A DNA stretch of 64,000 nucleotides from JAJPHW01 sp963799065. GTDB taxonomy: Bacteria; Acidobacteriota; Terriglobia; Terriglobales; Acidobacteriaceae. The notes below the pieces were generated by a model. The model searched no databases. It had not been told where the DNA came from and saw only the letters and a list, made by a program, of their open reading frames with translations. Where the stretch lies: the NCBI GenBank assembly GCA_963799065.1, contig CAWCVJ010000001.1, positions 62,001-126,000 on the forward strand, read 5' to 3'. Shown here piece by piece: positions 8,224 to 16,967 of the stretch. The translations under genes were made by a program, and so were the position numbers. The number at the start of each line of letters is the position of its first letter. Position 1 is the stretch's first letter.

Positions 8224-10458
8224 TCAGTTCCCTACTGCCGCGCCTGCCTTAGCCTCCACCATTGCATCAATGTCGGAATTGGCGCAGACCTCGTAGTACA
8301 TCTTTGACGTCCATTCTTTCAACCCGAAGTTGCTGGTGTCGATGTGCGCGATGCGGCTGCCGCGAATGACCAGCTTGCGGAAGATGCCGTTATTTACGGG
8401 GACGGTCGCCGTCCAGAGCTTGAAGTCTTCCGAACCCCAGAGTTCCGGCAGTTCGAGCTTGCGCTCTTCCAGCGCAATCTCCTGGCACAGCCGCTCGAAG
8501 GCGGCTTCGCTCATGCGAACCCCATTGAGGTTGTATTTCATCAGGAAGTCGTCCGCGCTTTCGCCCATTTCCGAGTCGGCCACGGTTTGAAAAGCATAAA
8601 CGTTGAATGGCGACTCGAGCGCTTCGATGGTTTTACGAACTCGCTTATTGCAGGACGAAAGCCGGTCGCTTTCATTCAACGCATCGGAGATCATGATGCG
8701 CTGGCCGCTGTCCACCAGGAACAAGGGCGCGGAATCCTGATAAGAAATTCCGATGCCCAATTCCAGAGACGGCAACCCCGATTCCTGCAATAGACGATTG
8801 TAACCACGCACAATTTCGACCATTTCACGAGCCAGGCAACAAGCTTTGCTCACCGCCAGCGCGGGCTCGCCTTGACGCTCGAACAGCGACAGAATGAGCG
8901 CGTCGCCTTCGACGAATACTTTGCTGGCTCCATATTTGGGCAGTAATTTGTTCACCGGGTCGTAAAAGTTCAAACTGAAATAGGAGGCCGGATTCAGCTC
9001 ACGCTGCATCAGAGAACGAGTCAGACGAGTCGAATCGCGCACGTCGGCTTTGATGATCACATGACGCATGACCCGATCTTCAACCGGCTTCTGCTCATCC
9101 GCCGTGAGATATTCGTAGAGCGTTCCGTTCAGCGCGGATAGTTCCCGCAATTTTTCAGACGCAATCAGATTGACGCTATCAAACGCTCCACTCAGCACTT
9201 CCAGCCGTCGCCAATCGCGGTGGTAGCAGATAAAGTCACGTAGGAATCGGCCCGCGACCTTGGCGCGATCGGCGCCTTTGCAAGCCGATGCCCGGGCTAC
9301 GGCTTCGCGGAAATTGTCCGGCGAAGGCTTGCCGTGTTCCTGCATCAATTTTTCCAGGCGATCGCGCTCTTCCCGGGAAATCAATCCGTTTTTCAACTGC
9401 TGCGCGTTGATGCGCGGCGTATAGATGGGCAGCAGCGAAACCACTTCATACGAAGCCACTACGCTGTCCATCATGCGTTCCCGCTCCAGCAGGTCAACCC
9501 AGCTGTTCAGGCGAATGCGTTGGGCCCGGCCTTCTTTCGTGCTTTCGTCCGGGCTGCCTGCCCCGACCAACTCATGCGCGTTTTCCGGAACATTCAGCCA
9601 GCTATCCACGATGCGCTCGACCTCCGCATCCGGCCCCAGGCTGATCGCCGCCAGAAATACGCCGGCGACGCGGTTGACGTTCTCGAAGCGGTCAGTGTCG
9701 CGTTCGAAATTCCCCAGCATCACGTAATGCTCGGCGTTGATGTGGGGATCCCGGCCGTCTTCGGAAAATAACAGCGGATTCAGAAAGAGGCGATATTCTT
9801 CCTCGTTGTTGCTGCCAAACAGAGACCGCCGCATCCGCGCCAGGGTTTCCTTTTCGATTTCGCGTAATGTCCGAAACAATTCCTGGCCTGTCTTGCGCAG
9901 GATGGTCTTCTTTCCCACTTGGAACGCCGACACCCGCTCCCGGTACTCGAGCGCCTTCTGCGCCCGCACTCCTTCATAGTTTTTCAGCAGGACGCGGCAA
10001 CGCTCCAGCATTTGCGAGAACTGGGCATTCAGTTCCATGCGCAGGAACTTCATGACGCCGAGTCGCGCCAGCAGATCGATCGCGATGTTGTTCTCCGCCT
10101 TGGCGCGATTGAGCGCGGAGACGTGAATCGCGGCCAGCAACGGCTTAAGATCCGAGGGGTCGAATTTCGGCTTCGCTTTCGCGCCCGTGTTCGCACCGAT
10201 GATGTTGCTGTTGATCGGGCGGCTGCCGCTATCTTCCGCCGCCAGCAAGCCGTCCACCCCGCCGTTGCGCCCGATCAGGTGCGAAATTTGCAGCCGCATC
10301 TGCTCGGTGAATTTCGGACTGAGATGAACGTCGTGGCGCAGGTTGTCCACGCCCAGTTGCAGGCCTTTCAAAGAAAGCGCGGGAGTGTATCCGGTGAGAT
10401 TCGGCGGCGCCGCTTCGCCCGCATCCTGCCCCATCTTGAATATCGAGAGACGCGCCAT
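8224..10458 (-). CDS. Large protein with class III nucleotidyl-cyclase-like domain
   Basis: 744 aa, no signal peptide or membrane helix. Residues 1-455 are helical, charged and not recognised. Residues about 465-610 read as a class III adenylate/guanylate cyclase homology domain: ADVRDST (metal Asp472), VEGDALIL (metal Asp519), a glycine-rich GIGIS strand near 568, and DALNESDRL, which supplies the transition-state pair Asn595 and Arg599. Having both metal aspartates and the Asn/Arg pair suggests catalysis is possible. The purine-selecting residues cannot be assigned by eye. A C-terminal about 130-residue region follows. It is convergent with the CpaE-like gene 13 bases away. Whether the product is cAMP, cGMP or nothing is unknown. 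Confidence 0.6.
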   Translation of the reverse strand: MARLSIFKMGQDAGEAAPPNLTGYTPALSLKGLQLGVDNLRHDVHLSPKFTEQMRLQISHLIGRNGGVDGLLAAEDSGSRPINSNIIGANTGAKAKPKFDPSDLKPLLAAIHVSALNRAKAENNIAIDLLARLGVMKFLRMELNAQFSQMLERCRVLLKNYEGVRAQKALEYRERVSAFQVGKKTILRKTGQELFRTLREIEKETLARMRRSLFGSNNEEEYRLFLNPLLFSEDGRDPHINAEHYVMLGNFERDTDRFENVNRVAGVFLAAISLGPDAEVERIVDSWLNVPENAHELVGAGSPDESTKEGRAQRIRLNSWVDLLERERMMDSVVASYEVVSLLPIYTPRINAQQLKNGLISREERDRLEKLMQEHGKPSPDNFREAVARASACKGADRAKVAGRFLRDFICYHRDWRRLEVLSGAFDSVNLIASEKLRELSALNGTLYEYLTADEQKPVEDRVMRHVIIKADVRDSTRLTRSLMQRELNPASYFSLNFYDPVNKLLPKYGASKVFVEGDALILSLFERQGEPALAVSKACCLAREMVEIVRGYNRLLQESGLPSLELGIGISYQDSAPLFLVDSGQRIMISDALNESDRLSSCNKRVRKTIEALESPFNVYAFQTVADSEMGESADDFLMKYNLNGVRMSEAAFERLCQEIALEERKLELPELWGSEDFKLWTATVPVNNGIFRKLVIRGSRIAHIDTSNFGLKEWTSKMYYEVCANSDIDAMVEAKAGAAVGN

Positions 10459-10601
10459 TTTCCCCTTCTGTGTGTGATGCCCGGCGCAAGCGCCAAGCCC
10501 ATACAGCGGGCTTCTTAGCGCTCACTAAGCAGCAGGCTATCATGGCTCCGGGAGCCGCCCAACGTTACCCAAGTGCGGACCGCGACCGCCTTTTCCTTGC
10601 C

Positions 10602-11471
10602 CTACGGACGCGTGTCCAGGGGGTGCGTTGCTTTCTCAAAAAACTCTTTTTGCAGGCGCAGGCTGGCGTCGTCGGCCTTGACGGCTTGGATCGATGTCAC
10701 GATCGTGTCGACCCAGTTCTTCATCCTGAATTCGCCATACGCCAAAGTCGCCGCCGAGCCGTCTCCGGAATAATGATTGGGAAAGCGGGCATACCACCAG
10801 ATTGCCGTGTAGAGCTCGCCGGGAAGGCTAAGCCGGGCCTGGTCGGCGCCAGACTCGCGGTTCGTGCGGTCCAGGTGAACCAGATCGGGGTGTGCGATCA
10901 GCATCGTCGAGGTTTCCGATTCCCCGGCGTGCATATCGTTGCGGGTTTTCTTCGCCGGCCCTCCCGCGGGCGGCTCGACCAAAGGCAGCACGTAGACGAC
11001 GTAATCGCGTGGTTTCTCCAATTGTGTCTGGGCGAAAAACGGCAGCAGGCTCTCGTTGCCGCCATGGCCGTTCACGATGATGATCTTGCGGCAGCCGTTG
11101 CGCGCCATTTCGTCCGTGGTCTCCTGCAATAGCTCCAGTTGCAGATGAGTGCTGTAGGCGACCGTGCCGGGCTCGTGCCGCGCTTCGAAAATCTGTCCGA
11201 AATAATACTCGGGGAAGACCAGCGCATATTCGCGCTGGGCCGCTTGCAGGGCCGCGTAGCGGACGTTGAGCAGGTCGGTACCGAGGGGAAGATGGGGGCC
11301 ATGCTTCTCGATAATACCGAACGGAAGCAGACAGGTTCCGTTCGCTTCACCGATGCCCGTGCGAAAGTCTTCCGCCGTAAGTTCTTCCCACCTCGAAGAA
11401 AGTCTCGCCTGGGGCCAGGCCAGGCTTACTACACAGAACAAATACAGCAATCCCAAGGGATAATGACGCAT
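10602..11471 (-). CDS. Exported creatininase-family amidohydrolase
   Basis: About 289 aa with an N-terminal hydrophobic signal (about residues 5-20). Creatininase/MftE-type metal-site signatures are present: a PFG-IEKHGPHLPLGTD stretch, NGHGGN, and the DMHAGESETS segment supplying the second Glu. These enzymes hydrolyse cyclic or linear amide bonds using two divalent metals. Export from the cytoplasm is unusual for the family but seen in some bacteria. The substrate cannot be inferred. The start is ATG at 11471; a TTG two codons upstream lies closer to GGAGG (five bases) and may be the true start. Confidence 0.8.
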   Translation of the reverse strand: MRHYPLGLLYLFCVVSLAWPQARLSSRWEELTAEDFRTGIGEANGTCLLPFGIIEKHGPHLPLGTDLLNVRYAALQAAQREYALVFPEYYFGQIFEARHEPGTVAYSTHLQLELLQETTDEMARNGCRKIIIVNGHGGNESLLPFFAQTQLEKPRDYVVYVLPLVEPPAGGPAKKTRNDMHAGESETSTMLIAHPDLVHLDRTNRESGADQARLSLPGELYTAIWWYARFPNHYSGDGSAATLAYGEFRMKNWVDTIVTSIQAVKADDASLRLQKEFFEKATHPLDTRP

Positions 11472-11577
11472 GGTCAAAGTTGCCTCCGGTCGGATTCTAA
11501 CAAGCCTGGCGCGGAGAGATCTCGCTCCGCGGCACGATTACCTCCGTAACTCTTAGTTTTTTCAGCGGAGTCGTACG

Positions 11578-12543
11578 ATGCAACATAAGAAATCTCTCAT
11601 GAAAAAGCTGAAGTACATTCTGTCGCTTACCAACGACGACAACGACTACCAGATCGAGCAGGCCCGGTCGGCGGAGGAAGCCGCGCGCACTTGCGGCATC
11701 GAGTTGAAGATTGTTACGGCGGAGAATGACGGCATCGTGCAGAGCCAACAACTTCTGCATGAGATCCAGTCGAGCGCGCAGGCGCATCCCGACGGCATTA
11801 TTTTTGAACCGGCGGGCGGAACCGCCATGCCGCAGGTCGCGCGTGCTGCCGTCTCCGCTGGCATTGCCTGGGTCGTGCTCAACCGCGAGACCGAATACCT
11901 CGCAGAGTTGCGCAGAACCTCTAAGCTTCCGATTTTTTCGTTGACCTCCGACCATGAAGAGATCGGACGCATCCAGGGCCAGCAGTTGGCCGCGTTGCTT
12001 CCCCATGGCGGCACCGTTCTCTACATCTCCGGCCCGGCCGAAAGTCTTGCCGCCAAGCAGCGCACCGCGGGCATGTGCGAAACCAAACCCACGAATATCG
12101 ATTACAAGCTCATGAAGGCCCACTGGACCGAAGCCAGCGCCCACAAGGTGGTGAGCTCGTGGCTGAAGCTCTCCACGTCGCAGCAGGCTCGCATCGATGT
12201 GGTGGCGGCGCAGGATGATGCGATGGCGATCGGCGCCCGCAAAGCGTTTCAAGACCTGCCGGAAAGCGAAGCGCGCGGCCGCTGGCTCGGTCTCCCATTT
12301 CTCGGATGCGACGGCATGCCAAAAACCGGCCAGGTCTGGGTTCAGCGCGGGCTGCTCGCGGCAACGGTTCATGTGCCCGCGAATGCCGGCCAGGCCATTG
12401 AAATGTTGACCCGTGCTTTGCAGGCCGGCTTGATGCCTCCGGAGATGACCATGACGATGCCGACGTCGATTCCCGAGATTGGGTCGCTGCGTGCGTCCCA
12501 GGCCGAGAAGCGCCGCATTCTTTCCGCCGGCGCCGGACTCTAG
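11578..12543 (+). CDS. Cytosolic sugar-binding-protein-like (Peripla_BP_4 fold) protein
   Basis: 321 aa resembling the two-lobed periplasmic binding fold of ribose-type sugar binders and LacI effector domains. It shows alternating beta/alpha with a DGIIFEPAGG first-lobe segment, an EEIGRIQGQQLA hinge-type segment and a late VVAAQDDAMAIGARK segment. Unlike transport receptors it has no signal peptide, and unlike LacI regulators it has no N-terminal helix-turn-helix. It may therefore be a free cytosolic sensor. GGAG lies seven bases before the ATG. No transporter genes are adjacent. Confidence 0.6.
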   Translation: MQHKKSLMKKLKYILSLTNDDNDYQIEQARSAEEAARTCGIELKIVTAENDGIVQSQQLLHEIQSSAQAHPDGIIFEPAGGTAMPQVARAAVSAGIAWVVLNRETEYLAELRRTSKLPIFSLTSDHEEIGRIQGQQLAALLPHGGTVLYISGPAESLAAKQRTAGMCETKPTNIDYKLMKAHWTEASAHKVVSSWLKLSTSQQARIDVVAAQDDAMAIGARKAFQDLPESEARGRWLGLPFLGCDGMPKTGQVWVQRGLLAATVHVPANAGQAIEMLTRALQAGLMPPEMTMTMPTSIPEIGSLRASQAEKRRILSAGAGL

Positions 12544-12589
12544 ATCTCCCCTTAACCACTCTTACCCTGCGATACACTCGAATTACCGC

Positions 12590-14005
12590 ATGGCTTCCCT
12601 GAATTTCCTCTCTGCCAGAGCAATGGCCGAACAGATTCGGCTGCGTAAGCTCTTTCCCGTACAACTCGTGGACGCGCACTTGGCGCAGATCGAGCGGGTC
12701 AATCCCAAGCTCAATGCATTCATTCACGTCGCGACGGAATCCGCGCGAGCCCAGGCTTTCGCTGCGGAACGAGCGCTCGCTGCTGGCGATGCCATCGGAC
12801 CTTTACACGGCGTCCCCATCTCGATCAAGAGTTCCATCGAAGTCACGGGCATGCCCTTCGAGGCAGGTACGAAGCTGCGCACCGGATTTCGAGGGAAACA
12901 GGATGCAGTACTCGTCTCACGACTGCGCACAGCGGGTGCCATCGTTCTCGGGGTCACAAACACGCCGGAACTCCTGATGGCCTGGGAGACCGACAATCTT
13001 CTCTACGGACGCACCGATAATCCGTGGGATTTATCGCGCACCGCAGGAGGGTCGAGCGGCGGCGAAGCGGCGGCGGTCGCATCCGGCTGTTCGGCGGGCG
13101 GCGTAGGCAGCGACGGCGGAGGCTCGATCCGCGAACCCGCACACTTCTGCGGCATTTGTGGACTAAAGCCGACGCCCGGACGAATTCCGACGACTGGGCA
13201 CTATCCGACATCGGCGGGGCCTTTTGCGCTCCTTGGCGTGGTCGGGCCCATGGCGCGAAATGTCGGCGATCTGAAGTTGCTCTTTGAAGTAATGCAGGGA
13301 GCGGACGATGGCGATGCGCAATTTGCTCCGGTCCCGCTGCGCTGGCCCGATCCCGAAAGCGTTAAGAATATTCGCGTCGGCTATTTTGAAGATGACGGGC
13401 GGACTCCCGTTACGCCGGAAACTCGCGCCGCCGTACGGACGGCGGTGGAAGGTTTGCGCCGCGCTGGATTCACGGTCGAACCATTTCGTCCTGAAGGCCT
13501 CGAGTCTGCACGCACGTTGTGGTGGCAGTTCTTCGGCGTCGCGGGAGGCATGATGCTGGGCCCCATGCTGGCAGGGCGAGAGAGCAACACCAGTCCGATT
13601 CTGCTCGAGTTTCTGGGGCGCGTGAAGCGCGAGCCGAAGCACACCGCCGAAAGCCTGCTCAACGCCTGGATTCAGCGCGACTTGCTGCGCTCGGAAATTC
13701 TGCAAGAGATGCGCGAATATCCCGTTCTGCTCTGCCCGGTCGCCGCTATTCCTGCGTTCAAACATGGCGAACGAAGCTGGCAGGTGGAGGGCAAGACCGT
13801 GGAATACCTCGATGCCTGGAGTTATTGCGAATGGTTCAACTTGCTGGGAAATCCGGCTGCGGTCGTGCCGGTTGGCCAGTCACCGGAGGGTTTGCCAATC
13901 GGCGTGCAAATCGTCGGGCGGCCGTGGGAAGAGGAACTCGTGTTGACGGTGGCGGAAGCGGTGGAAAAAGAGGCTGGCGGTTGGCGTATTCCTCAAATCG
14001 CTTGA
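12590..14005 (+). CDS. Amidase-signature family hydrolase
   Basis: 471 aa serine amidase with the Ser-cisSer-Lys triad of the family: Lys80 (ISIKSS), cis-Ser154 in GGSSGGE and nucleophile Ser178 in GGGSIREP. The 24-residue gap between the two serines matches fatty acid amide hydrolase and GatA. It hydrolyses a carboxamide; the substrate is unknown. A GatA role is unlikely because gatC/gatB are absent. The ATG at 12590 is chosen because the family N-terminal helix starts there. The frame is open to 12479 but overlaps the preceding gene. Confidence 0.85.
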   Translation: MASLNFLSARAMAEQIRLRKLFPVQLVDAHLAQIERVNPKLNAFIHVATESARAQAFAAERALAAGDAIGPLHGVPISIKSSIEVTGMPFEAGTKLRTGFRGKQDAVLVSRLRTAGAIVLGVTNTPELLMAWETDNLLYGRTDNPWDLSRTAGGSSGGEAAAVASGCSAGGVGSDGGGSIREPAHFCGICGLKPTPGRIPTTGHYPTSAGPFALLGVVGPMARNVGDLKLLFEVMQGADDGDAQFAPVPLRWPDPESVKNIRVGYFEDDGRTPVTPETRAAVRTAVEGLRRAGFTVEPFRPEGLESARTLWWQFFGVAGGMMLGPMLAGRESNTSPILLEFLGRVKREPKHTAESLLNAWIQRDLLRSEILQEMREYPVLLCPVAAIPAFKHGERSWQVEGKTVEYLDAWSYCEWFNLLGNPAAVVPVGQSPEGLPIGVQIVGRPWEEELVLTVAEAVEKEAGGWRIPQIA

Positions 14006-14066
14006 TGCGTAATCCTTATTTACTATTGCGCCGCTGCATCGAACTTTATAGCCTTATCTCTTCCTG

Positions 14067-16967
14067 ATGGCAGCAGCGCGCGCAACTTCGAGGTTGCTGG
14101 GTCGAGCTTTGCTCGGGCTCGTCGCATTCCTGTCTCTCTCCGCCGCCTATCTGTACGCGTTTCCCCAGGCTAACGTCTTCTACGCAGGAATCGTCCTTTG
14201 TCACGCGTTGGCCGGAGTCGCGACCTCGGCGATCCTGCTCGTTCTTCTGCTCCCACTGTTCCGCAGAGCCACCTTTTTTTCGCGTCTGGGATGGCTGCTT
14301 CTCCTCGCAGGCGCGGTTCTCGGCTGCATCCTTATTAAGATCGGCACTTCGCGGATGGAATGGAATTGGCTGTATTTGCACATCGGCCTCAGTCTTGCCG
14401 GCGCCGGAATGATTTTCGCCGAATGGCTGGGCAAGCGTGGATGGTTGTCACCTGGGTTCGGGGCCTCGCTGGTGCGGGTTGTCATCATCCTCGCCGCGCT
14501 GATCGGATTGTCCGCCGGAGCGCGCTATTTGCGTGTCAGCCGCTGGCAGAATCAGTCGAAGATATTGAATCCGGAAATGCCGCCGTTGAACATGAACGGC
14601 GAGGGCGATGGACCGTCAGGTCCGTTCTTTCCCAGCTCCGCCCAAGTTTACGGCGGACAGAAGATTCCCAGCAGTTATTTTATGGAATCCGATTCCTGCC
14701 AGCGTTGCCATCAGGATATTTACAAGCAGTGGTCGGGTTCGGTCCACCATTTTTCTTCGTTCAACAATCAGTGGTATCGCAAGTCGATCGAATACATGCA
14801 GGATGTCGGCGGCACGCAGCCGTCGAAGTGGTGCGGCGGCTGCCATGACCCGGCGGTGCTTTACAGCGGCATGATGGATACGCCCATCAAGCAGATCGTG
14901 CACACTCCGCAAGCCCAGGCCGGCTTGGGTTGCATGATGTGCCACTCGGTAGCCAAGGTGAAGAGCACGATGGGCCAGGCTGATTTTTACTTGGACTATC
15001 CCAAGCTGCATGAGTTAGCCGCCAGTAAGAATCCCGTCGTGCGGACGCTGCACGATTTTCTAATTCGACTGAATCCTGAGCCTCATCGCCGAGTTTTTCT
15101 GAAGCCGTTCATGCGCGACCAGACGGCAGAGTTCTGCTCGACTTGCCACAAGGTCCATCTGGACCAGCCAGTGAATCACTATCGCTGGATACGCGGCTTC
15201 AATGAATATGACAACTGGCAGGCCAGCGGAGTCTCGGGCCACGGCGCGCGATCTTTTTATTATCCTGCGAAGTCGGCGCAGTGCGCCGATTGCCATATGC
15301 CCATGACGCGCTCCGAAGATGCGGGCAACATAAACGGATTCGTACACTCGCATCGCTTTCCGGGAGCGAACACTGCGGTACCCACGGCCAATGAAGACGA
15401 AGAGCAGTTGAAGGCGACCGAAGACTTCTTGAAAGACAAGAATGTCAGTGTGGATATTTTCGCGCTGTCGTCCGCCGCGCCAGAGGCTAAGTCTGGAGCT
15501 TCGAGTCAAAGCGATCTTGCGACGACGTTTGCAGTCGGTGAAGAAGCGGAAACGAAGACAACCCCACTCGAAGGGGAAGACAATGGCACTCCCGCCGCAG
15601 CCGTCACCGCGCCGCTGAATCGTGTGCAGGCTTCCATTCGCCGCGGCGATTCAGCCCGAGTGGATGTTGTGGTCCGCACCAAGAAGGTCGGCCACTTTTT
15701 TCCCGGCGGCACCGTGGATGCTTATGACACGTGGCTCGAACTGAAGGCGGTGGACGAGAGGGGCAAGACGATTTTCTGGAGTGGCAAAGTCGAAGACGAG
15801 GGCAAGGGTCCGGTCGAAAAGGGCGCGCACTTCTATCGTTCCTTGCAGATCGACGCTCACGGCAATCCCATTAACAAGCGCAACGCGTGGTCGACTCGAG
15901 CGGTCGTCTATGTGCATCTTATTCCGCCGGGAGCCGCTGACACGGTACACTTCCGCCTGAAAATTCCGGAGAGCGCAGGAAACAAGATCACGCTTCATGC
16001 GCGCTTGCTCTATCGCAAGTTCGCCTGGTGGAATACGCAATTTTCGTTCGCGGGCGAACCGGACCGGTTCGAAATGGATCCGCACGCGGGCGTCGCCGCC
16101 GTCACTCCCGATTACGATGACCGCAAATTCACCTTCACTGCGCCGCTGAAAGGCGTGTCCGCGAAACAAGAGCAGATTCCCGAAGTCCCCATTGTTGCGG
16201 TCGCAGAAGATGAAGTAAGCCTAAATGTTTTGCCGCACGGCGCTCCTTTGCCGCAGCCGAAGCAGGTTATGCAACAGAACGACTGGCAGCGCTGGAACGA
16301 CTACGGCATCGGATTATTTCTGCAAAGCGATTTGAAATCCGCAGCCGCGGCGTTTCAGGAAGTTTCGCTCATCGATCCAAAGAATCCCGACGGATGGGTG
16401 AATCTAGGCCGCTGTGCGGTGCAGGAGGGCGACATGACGCGCGCTCGAAGTGTGCTGGAAAAAGCATTGGCGTTGGCGCCCGACCTGGCTCGTGCTCATT
16501 ATTTTTACGCCCGAGTGTTGCGCAGTGAAGGCAAATACGACGATGCCGCCACGCACTTGCGCGAAGTACTCAGGCAATATCCGCGCGACCGTGTAGCGCT
16601 AAACGATCTGGGGCGCATCCTGTTTCTGCAACGTAAATACCCGGAAGCGGTTTCCACGTTGCAGCAGGTGCTAGCCATCGATCCCGAAGATTTGCAGGCG
16701 CATTACGATTTAATGTTGAGTTACCGTGGACTGGGCGACAATCAAAAGGCGCACGATCATGAGTTGAGATACTTGCGCTTCAAAGCCGACGAGAGCGCCC
16801 AGGCGATCACGGGGCCTTACCGGCAGGCGCATTCCGAAGACAACAACGAGCGGCAACTCATCCACGAACATGTCTCGGCGCCGCTGCCGTCAACCGATGC
16901 AAGCAAAGCGACGAAACGAACCGCCACGGTCGCTGCGCGGTTCGCACCCGTCGGTGGAGCACAATGA
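14067..16967 (+). CDS. Membrane-anchored pentahaem c-type cytochrome with TPR tail
   Basis: 966 aa in three parts. Four to five membrane helices occupy residues about 13-153. A cytochrome c554-like region has five CxxCH haem-binding motifs at residues 211-215, 256-260, 289-293, 357-361 and 406-410, plus extra histidines that could be distal ligands. The last third (about 735-880) contains several tetratricopeptide repeats. It is predicted to face the periplasm and carry electrons. Its stop overlaps the start of the CRTAC1-like gene by four bases, so the two are probably co-translated. No terminal reductase is visible beside it and the redox partner is unknown. Confidence 0.75.
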   Translation: MAAARATSRLLGRALLGLVAFLSLSAAYLYAFPQANVFYAGIVLCHALAGVATSAILLVLLLPLFRRATFFSRLGWLLLLAGAVLGCILIKIGTSRMEWNWLYLHIGLSLAGAGMIFAEWLGKRGWLSPGFGASLVRVVIILAALIGLSAGARYLRVSRWQNQSKILNPEMPPLNMNGEGDGPSGPFFPSSAQVYGGQKIPSSYFMESDSCQRCHQDIYKQWSGSVHHFSSFNNQWYRKSIEYMQDVGGTQPSKWCGGCHDPAVLYSGMMDTPIKQIVHTPQAQAGLGCMMCHSVAKVKSTMGQADFYLDYPKLHELAASKNPVVRTLHDFLIRLNPEPHRRVFLKPFMRDQTAEFCSTCHKVHLDQPVNHYRWIRGFNEYDNWQASGVSGHGARSFYYPAKSAQCADCHMPMTRSEDAGNINGFVHSHRFPGANTAVPTANEDEEQLKATEDFLKDKNVSVDIFALSSAAPEAKSGASSQSDLATTFAVGEEAETKTTPLEGEDNGTPAAAVTAPLNRVQASIRRGDSARVDVVVRTKKVGHFFPGGTVDAYDTWLELKAVDERGKTIFWSGKVEDEGKGPVEKGAHFYRSLQIDAHGNPINKRNAWSTRAVVYVHLIPPGAADTVHFRLKIPESAGNKITLHARLLYRKFAWWNTQFSFAGEPDRFEMDPHAGVAAVTPDYDDRKFTFTAPLKGVSAKQEQIPEVPIVAVAEDEVSLNVLPHGAPLPQPKQVMQQNDWQRWNDYGIGLFLQSDLKSAAAAFQEVSLIDPKNPDGWVNLGRCAVQEGDMTRARSVLEKALALAPDLARAHYFYARVLRSEGKYDDAATHLREVLRQYPRDRVALNDLGRILFLQRKYPEAVSTLQQVLAIDPEDLQAHYDLMLSYRGLGDNQKAHDHELRYLRFKADESAQAITGPYRQAHSEDNNERQLIHEHVSAPLPSTDASKATKRTATVAARFAPVGGAQ

